A stretch of DNA of 64,000 bases from positions 1-64,000 of the forward strand of contig NZ_BAGC01000002.1 in assembly GCF_000308655.1 (NCBI RefSeq). The letters run 5' to 3'. This stretch comes from Nocardia niigatensis NBRC 100131 (GTDB lineage Bacteria > Actinomycetota > Actinomycetes > Mycobacteriales > Mycobacteriaceae). Below are positions 46,494-55,170 of this stretch, piece after piece. The position numbers were made by a program, and so were the translations under genes. Every line of letters begins with the position of its first letter. Within the stretch, counting starts at the first letter, position 1. Below the pieces are notes generated by a model that was not told the origin of the DNA, made no database searches, and saw only the letters and a program-made list of their open reading frames with translations.

Positions 46494-46499
46494 TACCGT
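46494..46499 (+). promoter_or_regulatory. -10 element for leaderless gtrA
   Basis: TACCGT followed by exactly 6 bases and the GTG start at 46506, with no ribosome site. Confidence 0.55.
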
Positions 46500-46505
46500 C
46501 GGCCG

Positions 46506-47009
46506 GTGCCTGCGAACGAGTCCACGGCGGTGGATGAACCCACCCCGAATGCCTCTCTGACCGGCAAGGTCCGGGCCCTGCTGCAGCGGGGCGGGGCATT
46601 TCTGGTGGTCGGTGCGATCGGTTTCGTGGTCGATGCGGGCACCTACAACCTGCTGGTCTTCCTGGGCGGCGAGGGCCCGCTGTTCCGCGCCCCGCTGGTC
46701 GCCAAGATCATTTCCATCGGGGTGGCCACGGTGGTCACCTATTTCGGCAACAAGTGGTGGACCTACTCCGACCACGACGGCGATACCGGCGCCCGGCACA
46801 TCCTCATGTACGCGGCGCTGAATGTGATGGCCATCGGCCTGCAGCTGGGCTGCCTGGGTTTCTCACGCTATGTTCTCGGGCTGGACAGTCCGTTGGCGGA
46901 CAACGTTTCCGGGACCCTCGTCGGCCAGGCCGTGGCCATGGGCTTCCGATTCTGGGCCTATGGGAAATTCGTCTTCGCCAAACCGGCTTCGGGAACGAAT
47001 AACTCCTGA
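46506..47009 (+). CDS. GtrA-family membrane protein, second copy
   Basis: 167 residues from the GTG at 46506. Four membrane helices with the GtrA pattern (FLVVGAIGFVVDAGTYNLLVF, VVTYFGNKWWTYSDHDG, MGFRFWAYGKFVF). GtrA proteins are thought to flip polyprenyl-phosphate sugars or assist their synthases. Position opposite the GT2/DUF2142/GH18 unit, with 96 bases between the starts, suggests joint work. It is distinct from the copy next to dprE1. Confidence 0.9.
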   Translation: MPANESTAVDEPTPNASLTGKVRALLQRGGAFLVVGAIGFVVDAGTYNLLVFLGGEGPLFRAPLVAKIISIGVATVVTYFGNKWWTYSDHDGDTGARHILMYAALNVMAIGLQLGCLGFSRYVLGLDSPLADNVSGTLVGQAVAMGFRFWAYGKFVFAKPASGTNNS

Positions 47010-47141
47010 TCGAACAGCCGGAGCGCAGCGGAGCCCAATAGGCACTGATATTCTCGGCCCGCCGAGCAAGACAGTGACAGTGGCGATGCGACCACGTCGG
47101 ATGTGCCGGTGTCTGAGTATTCAAAGGATGTCGAGGGATTC

Positions 47142-49037
47142 ATGGATGCGTCGGCTGGGCAGGCCGTGACCGAAACCGAGGACCGGAAGAGCCCCGAGGA
47201 GGCCCCCGCGACCCTGCGCGCGGAACACACCGCGCCGGAGCGGCTGGTGCTGGCGCGGGGCATCTTCACCGGGCCCGCGCCGAAGATCAGTGACGACCTG
47301 TACGCGGTGGCGAAGGGTAAGGTCACCCGCGAGCGGCAGGCGCTACGCCTGGAAAAGGGCGCGTCGGTCAGCACCAACACCTACTTCGGGCGCTTCGCCG
47401 CCGCCTACTGGCAGCGGTGGACCACCGTCACCGAGGTCGAGGTCGGGATGACCCTCGAGGTCACCGGCAAGGTACGGATCCGGCTGGCCGCCTCCGATAT
47501 CGCCGGGCACCGCCGGGTGGTCGACACCGCGGTGGTCAAGGAGACCGGCCGGGTGGTGCTGCGCGCGCCGCTGGACATGTACGTCGACGGCGGCGCGATC
47601 TGGCTGGAGATCGAGGCGCTCGGCGGCGAGGCCGTGCTCACCGATCTGGCGTGGACCGCGGCCGCGCCCGAGCAGGTGCGCCCGGTGGCCATCGCCATCT
47701 GCACCTTCAACCGCGCTCAGGACTGTGCCGATACCGTTGCGGCCCTGGCCTCCGACACCACCGTGCTGTCGCTCATCGACGCCGTGTACGTGGTCGACCA
47801 GGGCACCGACCTGGTGCAGGATCAGGCGCTGTTCGCCGAGACCCAGCCGAAGTTCGGCGACAAGCTGCGCTACATCCGGCAGCCGAATCTCGGTGGCGCG
47901 GGCGGCTTCACCCGCGGCCTCTACGAGGTGTCGGGCGCCAACGAGCACGCCGACGTCATCCTCATGGACGACGACATCCTGTGCGAACCGGAAACGGTGC
48001 TGCGGCTCAACGCTTTCGCCAACCTGACCGTGGAACCCACCCTGGTGGGCGCGCAGATGCTCTTCCTGTTCAACCCCGACTACCTGAATGTCGGTGCGGA
48101 AGAGACGAATCTGGGCAGGCTGCGCCACGGCCAGAAGGTGGCCAAGGCGCTGCGCAACACCTCCATGCTCAAGAAACACCAGGAACGCCGCGTGGACGCC
48201 GGCTACCAGGCCTGGTGGACCTGCCTCATCCCGGCCGAGGTGGTCAAGAAGATCGGGCTGCCGGTGCCGATCTTCTTCCAGTGGGACGACGTGGAATACG
48301 GCCTGCGCGCACGGGAGAACGGTTTCGTCACCGTCACCCTGCCCAATGCCGCCGTGTGGCACGCCGACTTCTACTGGAAGGACTTCGACGACTGGGCGCG
48401 CTACTTCTCCTCGCGCAACTCGCTCATCGTGTCCTCCCTGCACCATGACCTGGACGCGAAATCCGTTACCCGCCAGCTGTTCCGGGAGATCGGTGAGTAC
48501 CTGGTCGGCATGCAGTACGGTCTGGCGCACACCACCCTGCAGGGCATCGAGGACTATCTGAGGGGTCCGGAGATCCTGCGCGACGGCGGCATCGAGGCGC
48601 TGGCCAAGGCCCGCGGCTCGCGGTCGGACTACCCGGAGACGGTCAAGCACCCGGCCGCCACCTCCCCGGTCCCCAACGCGCATCTGCACGTCCGCCGGGC
48701 CGGCGGCGAGCCCAGCCACCCGCTGCTGGTGCTCTACAAGCGCGCCCTCAGCCAGTGGACCGGCCGGGTCATCCCGGGCCCGGTCGCGGTCACCCGCGAG
48801 GACGCGCACTGGTGGCACGTCGGCCTGTTCAACCACGTGGTCGTCACCGACGCCTCGCAGTCCGGTGTCCGGGTCCGCGTGCGCGACAAGGAAACCGCGC
48901 GCCGCCTGCTGCTGCGCTCCTACCGCGTGCTGCGGAAGCTCCGCAGGGACCTGCCCGATCTGCAGCGCCGCTGGCGGGCCGCCATGCCGGAACTCACCAG
49001 TCGTGAGAACTGGGAACGCCTCTACGGAATCGACTAG
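47142..49037 (+). CDS. glfT2: Galactofuranosyltransferase GlfT2
   Basis: 631 residues from the ATG at 47142, preceded by GAGGG; a GTG at 47103 would add 13 residues. GlfT2 is the processive enzyme that builds the alternating beta-1,5/1,6 galactan from UDP-galactofuranose on the inner face of the membrane. An N-terminal beta-sandwich (about 60-180) precedes the GT-A domain with ICTFNRAQDC, QPNLGGAGGFTRG and the metal motif MDDDI (Asp276-278), then WTCLIP, the WDDVEYGLR and WHADFYWKDFDDW segments expected of the family. The C-terminal helices (about 430-630) form the oligomer and membrane surface in the known structure. It stands alone; in mycobacteria it is coupled to glf, which is not in this window. 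Confidence 0.95.
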   Translation: MDASAGQAVTETEDRKSPEEAPATLRAEHTAPERLVLARGIFTGPAPKISDDLYAVAKGKVTRERQALRLEKGASVSTNTYFGRFAAAYWQRWTTVTEVEVGMTLEVTGKVRIRLAASDIAGHRRVVDTAVVKETGRVVLRAPLDMYVDGGAIWLEIEALGGEAVLTDLAWTAAAPEQVRPVAIAICTFNRAQDCADTVAALASDTTVLSLIDAVYVVDQGTDLVQDQALFAETQPKFGDKLRYIRQPNLGGAGGFTRGLYEVSGANEHADVILMDDDILCEPETVLRLNAFANLTVEPTLVGAQMLFLFNPDYLNVGAEETNLGRLRHGQKVAKALRNTSMLKKHQERRVDAGYQAWWTCLIPAEVVKKIGLPVPIFFQWDDVEYGLRARENGFVTVTLPNAAVWHADFYWKDFDDWARYFSSRNSLIVSSLHHDLDAKSVTRQLFREIGEYLVGMQYGLAHTTLQGIEDYLRGPEILRDGGIEALAKARGSRSDYPETVKHPAATSPVPNAHLHVRRAGGEPSHPLLVLYKRALSQWTGRVIPGPVAVTREDAHWWHVGLFNHVVVTDASQSGVRVRVRDKETARRLLLRSYRVLRKLRRDLPDLQRRWRAAMPELTSRENWERLYGID

Positions 49038-49058
49038 AGGGCAGGATAATCGCCTGAC

Positions 49059-49089
49059 CATGGCCCGGGACGCCTTGTCCCGGGCCATG
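49059..49089. terminator. Bidirectional terminator between glfT2 and the SDR gene
   Basis: A perfect 13-bp stem: CATGGCCCGGGAC (49059-49071) with GTCCCGGGCCATG (49077-49089), followed by TTTCG on the plus strand. Confidence 0.88.
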
Positions 49090-49117
49090 TTTCGTTTTCA
49101 GCGGGAACCGGTACTGC

Positions 49118-49966
49118 TCAGAGGAACAGATCGGTGGTGAGCGGGCCGTCGCCGGGCACCACCCGGTACTTGTCGAGATCGGTGATGCCGTGCGCGGCAA
49201 GGACTTCGTCATCGATGAAGAAGTTGCCGGTGGTGTCCTTGGCCGGCGAGGTGAGCACCAGGTAGGCGGCATCGGCGTAGATGTCGGGCGTGCGCGAGGT
49301 GGAGACCATCTCCTCGCCGCCGAGCAAGTTCTTCACGGCCGCCGTGGCGATGGTGGTGCGCGGCCACAGCGAGTTCACGCCGATCCCGTACTTGCGCAGC
49401 TCCTCGCTCAAACCCAGTGTGGTGAGCGACATCCCATACTTGGCGATGGTGTAGCCCAGTGCCGTGCCCGCCCACTTGGGATCCAGGTTCAGCGGCGGCG
49501 ACAGAGTGAGGATGTGCGGATTGCGCCCGGCCTGCGCGGAGTCCTTGAGCGCCGGGATGCTCAGCTTGGACAGCAGGAAGCTGCCGCGGCAGTTGATGTC
49601 CTGCATGAGGTCGTACTTCTTCATCGGCAGCGTCTCGGTGGGGGACAGGTCGATGGCCGAGGCATTGTTCACGACCATATCGATGCCGCCGAAGCGCTCG
49701 CGGGTCTGCCGTACCGCGTCCGCCACCGCCTCGTCGTCGCGCACGTCGCCGAGGTACTTCAGCACGGTGCCGCCGGCCTGCTCCAGTTCGGCCGCGGCGG
49801 TGTGGATGGTGCCGGGCAGTTTGGGGTGTGGCGTATCGGTTTTCGCGATGATGGTGATGTTCGCGCCGTCGGCCGCCGCCCGCTTGGCGATCTCCAGCCC
49901 GATGCCGCGACTCCCGCCCGACATGATCATGGTCCGGCCCGCCAGCTGCTTCGGTGCTTCGGTCAT
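49118..49966 (-). CDS. Short-chain dehydrogenase, HSDL2-like
   Basis: 282 residues from the ATG at 49966 with AGGAGCGG in front. The NADP loop MSGGSRGIGLEIAKR, the NNASAID segment and YTIAKYGMS with catalytic Tyr and Lys are clear. The long PHPKLPGTIHTAAAELEQAGG insertion after the second strand and INCRGSFLLSKL are typical of the hydroxysteroid-dehydrogenase-like-2 group, whose substrates are probably fatty or isoprenoid alcohols. A TATGCA-N6-TGCATA palindrome lies about 130 bases upstream. It is not part of the conserved wall gene order. Confidence 0.88.
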   Translation of the reverse strand: MTEAPKQLAGRTMIMSGGSRGIGLEIAKRAAADGANITIIAKTDTPHPKLPGTIHTAAAELEQAGGTVLKYLGDVRDDEAVADAVRQTRERFGGIDMVVNNASAIDLSPTETLPMKKYDLMQDINCRGSFLLSKLSIPALKDSAQAGRNPHILTLSPPLNLDPKWAGTALGYTIAKYGMSLTTLGLSEELRKYGIGVNSLWPRTTIATAAVKNLLGGEEMVSTSRTPDIYADAAYLVLTSPAKDTTGNFFIDDEVLAAHGITDLDKYRVVPGDGPLTTDLFL

Positions 49967-50097
49967 GGATCCGCTCCTGTCCGCTGTTGTGACGCCCCGT
50001 GTCCGATCATCCGCGCCCGGATGACCCGGCGGGGCGGAATCTCTCGCATGGTTTTCAGGGTTGTTGGCATCTCGGACGGTAAGCGAGAAGACCGCAC

Positions 50098-50115
50098 TAT
50101 GCAACAAGGTGCATA
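50098..50115. promoter_or_regulatory. Palindrome TATGCA-N6-TGCATA, possible operator
   Basis: A perfect 6+6+6 palindrome between the SDR start (49966) and the rsgA stop (50175). Its TGCA half-sites resemble those of the triple operator at 36.0 kb, but the spacing differs. TetR- or MarR-type control of the SDR gene is possible. Confidence 0.45.
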
Positions 50116-50174
50116 TCGATGGCGGACGCGGTTCTGCCCGGGGCGGTGAACCCGCCGCCCCGGGCACGCACGGA

Positions 50175-51281
50175 TCAGCGCTGCTTGCCGCCGCGGTCCT
50201 TGTACATGCGCCGCTGGCTCTTGTTGATGTCCTTCCACACCTTCTTGCGCTCGGCCCGGAGCCGGGCGTCGGTGCGGGCGGCCAGCCAGTCGTTCTCCCG
50301 GCTGAGTTTGCGGTAGCTGTCGAGACGCCGCCGGGGCAGGGCGCCCGACTCGATGGCCGCGAGCACCGCACAGCCCGGCTCGGTCTCGTGCGAGCAGTCG
50401 GCGAAACGGCAGTCGGCGGACAGGGATTCGACATCGCTGAAGGTGCGGCCCAGCCCCTCGGCGGCATCCCACAGACCGACCGAACGCAGTCCGGGAGTGT
50501 CGATGAGCGTGCCGCCACCGGGCAGCGGACGCAGTTCCCGGTGCACGGTGGTGTGCCGGCCGCGCTTGTCGCCCTCACGGACCGCACTGGTGGCGAAGAC
50601 CCTCGCCCCGAGCAGCGCGTTGGCGAGGGTGGACTTGCCCGCACCCGAGGGGCCGATCAGGGCGACCGTGCCGGACAGCAGGGAGTGCAGCGCGTCCATG
50701 CCGGCACCACCGGTGGCGCTGACCGCCAGCACGGTCACCCCCGGCGCGGCGGCCCCGACGTCCTCGATCGGAATATCGTGCGCCAGATCGGCTTTGGTGA
50801 GCACCACAGCCGGCTGGGCGCCGGATTCCCAGGCCAGTGCGAGCAGCCGCTCGATGCGCCCGAGATCGATGTCCCCGTCGCCCGCGGTGCACACCAGCAC
50901 GGTGTCCACATTCGCGGCCAGCACCTGCTGGGCGGATCGGGCCCGGGCATCGGGCTGTCCGGAGATGGCTGCCCGGACGATGGCGGTGCGGCGCGGTAGC
51001 AGCGCCCGCACGGTGCGGGCGCGATCGATGGCCACCCAGTCGCCGGTGCACAGCCCGCTGATCTCGGAATCCGAGCGCGGGAGCTGAGCGCGCACCACCG
51101 CGGCCGTCAGCCGGCTCTGGTAATCGGCGGTGGGAAGGGGTGCGGCGATATCGCATTCGCTGCGATCCATGCGGATCACGCGGGCCGGAATCAGGCCGTC
51201 ACCCAGCAGCGGCAGATAGTCGGCGGCGTAGGTGGAGTTCCAGCCGTAGGGAACGAGAAGGTCGTAGTCGACCGAAGACAT
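50175..51281 (-). CDS. rsgA: Ribosome small-subunit GTPase RsgA
   Basis: 368 residues from the ATG at 51281, preceded by AAGGAC. It is a circularly permuted GTPase that helps 30S ribosome maturation. The permuted order is visible: G4 LTKAD, then G1 GPSGAGKST, then G3 DTPG. An N-terminal OB-like part (TGDWVAIDR) and a C-terminal zinc site CRFADCSHETEPGC complete the family pattern, followed by a basic tail (KKVWKDINKSQRRMYKDRGGKQR) suited to RNA contact. Length is slightly above the usual 300-350. It is a housekeeping gene interposed among wall genes. Confidence 0.93.
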   Translation of the reverse strand: MSSVDYDLLVPYGWNSTYAADYLPLLGDGLIPARVIRMDRSECDIAAPLPTADYQSRLTAAVVRAQLPRSDSEISGLCTGDWVAIDRARTVRALLPRRTAIVRAAISGQPDARARSAQQVLAANVDTVLVCTAGDGDIDLGRIERLLALAWESGAQPAVVLTKADLAHDIPIEDVGAAAPGVTVLAVSATGGAGMDALHSLLSGTVALIGPSGAGKSTLANALLGARVFATSAVREGDKRGRHTTVHRELRPLPGGGTLIDTPGLRSVGLWDAAEGLGRTFSDVESLSADCRFADCSHETEPGCAVLAAIESGALPRRRLDSYRKLSRENDWLAARTDARLRAERKKVWKDINKSQRRMYKDRGGKQR

Positions 51282-51450
51282 TTCTGAGTCCTTCGACGGG
51301 CCGAGCCCGGATCATGGACTCAGCGCGGGGAATTCGAGAGGGAAACGCGTGCGGCGAGAGTTCGCCAGGGCACGACAATCCGCACTGTCGCTGTCACGTG
51401 GTCCACCTCCTTCGCTCCCTCATGAGTCCCGTGAGACTCGACGCCGACAA

Positions 51451-51484
51451 GAACGGGGACAACCTTGTCAGGCTGTCCCCGTTC
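51451..51484 (-). terminator. Terminator after glfT1
   Basis: A perfect 11-bp stem: GAACGGGGACA (51451-51461) with TGTCCCCGTTC (51474-51484). On the minus strand it follows the glfT1 stop (51562) by about 78 bases, and it ends the wzm-wzt-glfT1 unit before rsgA. Confidence 0.75.
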
Positions 51485-51561
51485 CGCGCAATGTATTTTT
51501 CGAGGCCCCGCCCCGGGGGATCCAGGGGTTCACCCCTGAGAGTCCCGAGAGTTGGCTCTCG

Positions 51562-52485
51562 TCAGGATTTCGGCTTGTCGAACTGCTCCCGGCGGCCCAG
51601 CCGCTGCAGGCGTAGCCATTCCATCAACCCGGCCGGATCCTTCTGCTGCACCAGGAAGAACCACCCGAAGCGGGCGACCTCCTGCGGCAACAGCTTTCGC
51701 ATACCCGGCTGCGACATCAGGTAGCCGCGGTTGCGATACGTGAAGTACCGCTTGACCGGATCGTCCGGGTACTGGGTGTGCATGCGCCCGCCGAGAATCG
51801 GCTTGAACTCCGCCGAACCGTTGGGGTGCAGATAGGCGGTCTGCAGACAGGTGCCGAACGGCAGCCCCGACCGCACCAGCCGCCGGTGCACCTCCACCTC
51901 GTCGCCGCGCACGAACAGCCGCAGATCCGGCACGCCGATCTTGTCCACGGCCTCGGCCGAGATCAGCGCGCCGTTGAACAGGGAGGCGATGCCGGGCAGG
52001 AAGTCCTCGTCGCCCAGCTCCGACCGCAGCCGCCGCCACACCACGCCGCGGCGCAGCGGAAAGGCCAGCCGGTCCGGATCGTCGATGTCCGCCACCACCG
52101 GCGACACCTCGACCAGGTCGTGGCGGCGCGCGCAATCGAACAGCGTGGCAAGCACATCCGGGCCCTCGGGCCGGCCGTCGTCGTCGGCCAGCCACACCCA
52201 GTCCGCGCCCATGGTCAGCGCGTGCAGCATGCCGAGCGCGAAACCGCCGGCGCCGCCCAGATTGTGTTCCGAACCGACATAGGTGGTTTCGATGGGTTGT
52301 TGCTTCACCAGCTCGCCCACCTCGGCCTCGTTGCCGTTGTCGACCACGATCAGATGATCGATCGGCCGGGTCTGGCTGCACAGCACCTTCAGGGACTCGG
52401 CCAGCAGGTCCCGGCGTTTGTGCGTGACCACGATGGCGACGATGCGTGCCTCGTCGCCATAGACGGGGGCGGACTGTTCACTCAT
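51562..52485 (-). CDS. glfT1: Galactofuranosyltransferase GlfT1
   Basis: 307 residues, GT2 family. GlfT1 adds the first one or two galactofuranose units to the rhamnose-GlcNAc linker on decaprenyl phosphate. Seen: IVAIVVTHKRRDLLAESL, the EHNLGGAGGFALGM segment, the metal motif WLADDDGRPEG, and VRGDEVEVHRRLVRSG followed by AYLHPNG. The ATG overlaps the wzt stop as ATGA, giving coupling. The trio wzm-wzt-glfT1 equals Rv3783-Rv3781-Rv3782 in M. tuberculosis, although with the ABC genes first. Confidence 0.95.
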   Translation of the reverse strand: MSEQSAPVYGDEARIVAIVVTHKRRDLLAESLKVLCSQTRPIDHLIVVDNGNEAEVGELVKQQPIETTYVGSEHNLGGAGGFALGMLHALTMGADWVWLADDDGRPEGPDVLATLFDCARRHDLVEVSPVVADIDDPDRLAFPLRRGVVWRRLRSELGDEDFLPGIASLFNGALISAEAVDKIGVPDLRLFVRGDEVEVHRRLVRSGLPFGTCLQTAYLHPNGSAEFKPILGGRMHTQYPDDPVKRYFTYRNRGYLMSQPGMRKLLPQEVARFGWFFLVQQKDPAGLMEWLRLQRLGRREQFDKPKS

Positions 52486-53303
52486 GCGGGATTCCGTTCC
52501 GGTTCACGTTCACGTTCCAGATCCCGCAGCACCTGCGCCACGTGATCACCCGCCTCCGGGCCCTCGTAGGCTCGCACGACATCCTCGATGCCGCCCTGCA
52601 TGCGGACCTGCCCGTGATCGATCCACATCGCGGAATCGCACAGCTGGGCCAGGAATTCGTTGGAGTGGCTGGCGAACACGAGAATGCCCGAGCGCGAGAC
52701 CAATTCCTGCAGCCGGATACGGGCCTTCTTCATGAATTCCGCGTCGACCGCGCCGATGCCCTCGTCGAGCAGCAGGATCTCCGGATCGATGGAGGTGACC
52801 ACGCCCATGGCCAGGCGCACCCGCATACCGGTCGAATAGGTGCGCAGCGGCATCGCGAGATAGTCACCCAATTCGGTGAACTCGGCGATCTCGTCGATCT
52901 TGGCGAGCATCTGCTTGCGGGTCTGCCCGAGGAACAGGCCGCGAATCACGATGTTGTCGTAGCCGGAGATCTCCGGGTCCATGCCCACGCCGAGATCGAA
53001 GACCGGCGCCACCCGGCCGCGGATCCGCGCGCTGCCGCGGGTCGGTTCGTAGATGCCCGAAAGCAGCCGCAGCAGTGTGGATTTGCCCGCGCCATTGTGG
53101 CCGACCAGGCCCACGCGATCGCCTTCCTTCAGCGACAGCGTGATATCCCGCAGCGCCTCCACGACCACCACATCGGACTGATTGCGCCCGATGGCGCCGC
53201 CGGCCGAGCCGAGCACCGCCTTCTTCAGCGATCGGGATTTGGCGTCGAAGATCGGGAATTCCACCCACGCGTTCTGGGTCTCGATACTCACATGGTCGGT
53301 CAT
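52482..53303 (-). CDS. wzt: Galactan export ABC transporter ATP-binding protein Wzt
   Basis: 273 residues. The Walker A GHNGAGKST, a signature region around TYSTGMRVRLAMG, the Walker B ILLLDEGIGAVDAEF and the H-loop VFASHS are present. It powers Wzm to carry the lipid-linked galactan across the plasma membrane. There is no C-terminal carbohydrate-binding extension like that of some O-antigen Wzt proteins. It starts 7 bases after wzm and overlaps glfT1. Confidence 0.93.
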   Translation of the reverse strand: MTDHVSIETQNAWVEFPIFDAKSRSLKKAVLGSAGGAIGRNQSDVVVVEALRDITLSLKEGDRVGLVGHNGAGKSTLLRLLSGIYEPTRGSARIRGRVAPVFDLGVGMDPEISGYDNIVIRGLFLGQTRKQMLAKIDEIAEFTELGDYLAMPLRTYSTGMRVRLAMGVVTSIDPEILLLDEGIGAVDAEFMKKARIRLQELVSRSGILVFASHSNEFLAQLCDSAMWIDHGQVRMQGGIEDVVRAYEGPEAGDHVAQVLRDLEREREPERNPA

Positions 53304-53310
53304 TGAGCCT

Positions 53311-54195
53311 TCACACCCAGTAGGGGACTCGGGAACGGAACTTCTTCATAGCCAGTATCGCGACAATCCAGCCGACGACGGTGATGGACACCACCACCAC
53401 CCAGCTGCGGAGGTGGATCGGGTCGCCCAGCAGGGGTGCGCGCACGATCTCCAGATAGTGGAAGGTGGGGACGAGCTCGGCCAGCTTGGCGCGGTCGCTC
53501 GCGGCGCCCGACAGCGCCGAGGTCTTCCACATGACCGGGGTGAGGACGAACAGCATGAGCGTGGTGCTGCCCAGGATGGGCGCCAGGTCGCGGTAGCGGG
53601 TGCTGAAGATGCCGAACACGATGGTCACCCAGATGGCGTTGAGGAACAGCAGCAGCAGACCCGGAATCGCGAGCAGGGCCGACCAGTGCAGGTGCCGCCA
53701 GATGCTGAAGGCGGCGACCATCACCACATAGATGATCAGGTTGTGCGCGAAGAACAGGAACTGCCGCCACACCAGGCGATACACGTGCACGCTCAGCGCC
53801 GACGGCAACTGTTTGATCAGGCCCTCATTGGCGATGAAGACGTCCGAGCCCTCGAGAATGCTGGCGTTGATCACATTCCAGACGATCAGGCCGACGGTCA
53901 CGTAGGGCAGATACGAACTCAGCGACTGCCCGAAGAGGGTGGCGTAGAGGACGCCCATCGCGGCCGCCTGCAAACCGGTGGCGATGGTGATCCAGAACGG
54001 GCCCAGCACCGAGCGCCGGTACCGCTGCTTGATGTCCTGCCAGCCGAGTGCCAGCCACAGCTCACGCTGGGAGAATCCGTCGCGGAAATCCTTGAATGCG
54101 CGACCGAAGGACTGGGAATCCGACACCAACGGCACCGGTTCACTGGCCGGGCGCACGTCGGCCTCGGCCGAGTCAGGGGGAGCAGCAGCAGGCAC
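53311..54195 (-). CDS. wzm: Galactan export ABC transporter permease Wzm
   Basis: 294 residues from a GTG. Six membrane helices of the ABC-2 kind, with the amphipathic entry segment LALGWQDIKQRYRRSVLGPFW that typifies polysaccharide exporters of the TagG/RfbD group, and PTFHYLEIVRAPLLGDP near the end. The N-terminal 25 residues are an acidic, disordered lead. It is the first gene of the wzm-wzt-glfT1 unit. Confidence 0.93.
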   Translation of the reverse strand: MPAAAPPDSAEADVRPASEPVPLVSDSQSFGRAFKDFRDGFSQRELWLALGWQDIKQRYRRSVLGPFWITIATGLQAAAMGVLYATLFGQSLSSYLPYVTVGLIVWNVINASILEGSDVFIANEGLIKQLPSALSVHVYRLVWRQFLFFAHNLIIYVVMVAAFSIWRHLHWSALLAIPGLLLLFLNAIWVTIVFGIFSTRYRDLAPILGSTTLMLFVLTPVMWKTSALSGAASDRAKLAELVPTFHYLEIVRAPLLGDPIHLRSWVVVVSITVVGWIVAILAMKKFRSRVPYWV

Positions 54196-54238
54196 AGCAC
54201 CCGACCTTATCTAATTGCTATCGCATTGCGCGCAGAAC

Positions 54239-54268
54239 CTGCCGCCGACGCCGACTTCTCGGCGGCAG
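54239..54268 (-). terminator. Terminator after bpa
   Basis: A perfect 10-bp stem: CTGCCGCCGA (54239-54248) with TCGGCGGCAG (54259-54268), 18 bases beyond the bpa stop on the minus strand. Confidence 0.65.
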
Positions 54269-54286
54269 GGGGTGTCGGCCGACACT

Positions 54287-54874
54287 TCAGAGATACTGCC
54301 CGCCGCCCGGATTCTGCTGGGTGCGCGGGTCGCCGTGACCGATGCCGGGCGGCAGCGCCTGGCGCATTTGCTCGAGCTGCGCGCGGGCCGCCATCTGCTG
54401 AGCGAACAGCGCGGTCTGGATGCCGTGGAACAGGCCTTCCAGCCAGCCCACCAGCTGGGCCTGGGCGATGCGCAGTTCCGCGTCGGAGGGGACGGTCTCG
54501 TCGGTGAAGGGCAGCGCCAGCCGCTCGAGCTCCTCGCGGAGCTCCGGGGCCAGGCCGGTTTCCAGTTCGCGGATGGAGGTGCGGTGGATCTCGCGCAGCC
54601 GGGTGCGGGAGGCGTCGTCCAGCGGTGCGTGCCGGACCTCCTCGAGCAGCTGTTTGATCATGGTGCCGATGCGCATGACCTTCGCGGGCTGCTCCACCAT
54701 GTCGGCGAGCGTTTCCTCTTTGTCGTGCGACCCGCCCGAAAGATCCTCACCGACAACCTGTCCGGTGATCTCCACCGGCTCACCGCCGATCTGCGCCGCC
54801 GCCGGGATGAACAGCGGTTTTCCCTCGGGGCCGATTACGACGATGGATTCCGGAACCCCATCCGATTGCGTCAT
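54287..54874 (-). CDS. bpa: Bacterial proteasome activator Bpa (PafE)
   Basis: 195 residues from the ATG at 54874. Bpa forms a dodecameric ring that opens the 20S proteasome for ATP- and Pup-independent degradation of unfolded proteins. The helical core (VEQPAKVMRIGTMIKQLLEEV ... RIAQAQLVGWLEGLFHGIQ) is almost identical in pattern to Rv3780, and the C-terminal GQYL that docks into the proteasome alpha ring is intact. The first 50 residues (MTQSDGVPESIVVIGPEG) are longer than in mycobacteria. It keeps its mycobacterial place next to the galactan transporter genes. Confidence 0.95.
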   Translation of the reverse strand: MTQSDGVPESIVVIGPEGKPLFIPAAAQIGGEPVEITGQVVGEDLSGGSHDKEETLADMVEQPAKVMRIGTMIKQLLEEVRHAPLDDASRTRLREIHRTSIRELETGLAPELREELERLALPFTDETVPSDAELRIAQAQLVGWLEGLFHGIQTALFAQQMAARAQLEQMRQALPPGIGHGDPRTQQNPGGGQYL

Positions 54875-55005
54875 GCCCCCATCCTGCCGAAGACGGGCCG
54901 AACCTGCTGAGCGCGCCCCCCCGGTTCGCAGCACCTGGTCGGCCGGAGTGACGCGTGAAACATCCCGAGTGTCCGCTCCGATCTCCACGGCCGAGTGGCA
55001 AAACC

Positions 55006-55126
55006 GGATGGTTTGCGGACCGTCCGGTCTGGACCGACGGAGCGGGGAAGCGAAGCGGAGGAGGGAAGACCGGGACCTTCACGGCCGCGAACCGCGCCGG
55101 AGCGGAGCGGAGGCAATCAAACACTG
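55006..55126 (+). repeat. Copy C of the dispersed hairpin repeat
   Basis: GGTTTGCGG (55010-55018) pairs with CCGCGAACC (55085-55093) with one G-U pair, and GTCC+GGTC (55022-55029) pairs with GACC+GGAC (55068-55076) around one bulged base. The unpaired CTTCA (55076-55080) and the loop word GCGAAGCGGAGGAGGGAAGA match copy B, and the end GGCAATCAAACAC matches GGCAAATCAAACAC in copy B. Stem bases differ from copy B in a compensatory way. Confidence 0.75.
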
Positions 55127-55157
55127 CCTACCGTTACCTTGTTGTGCTCACTCCCTT

Positions 55158-55163
55158 TAGAGT
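55158..55163 (+). promoter_or_regulatory. -10 element for a leaderless transcript
   Basis: TAGAGT followed by 7 bases and the ATG at 55171, without a ribosome site; TTGTTG about 14-15 bases upstream could serve as the -35. Confidence 0.5.
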
Positions 55164-55170
55164 GGCCACC

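Noticed and set aside
47019..47035. Further copy of the hairpin repeat (CGGAGCGCAGCGGAG)
   Set aside because: Only a 15-base resemblance without arms; it may be chance in GC-rich DNA.
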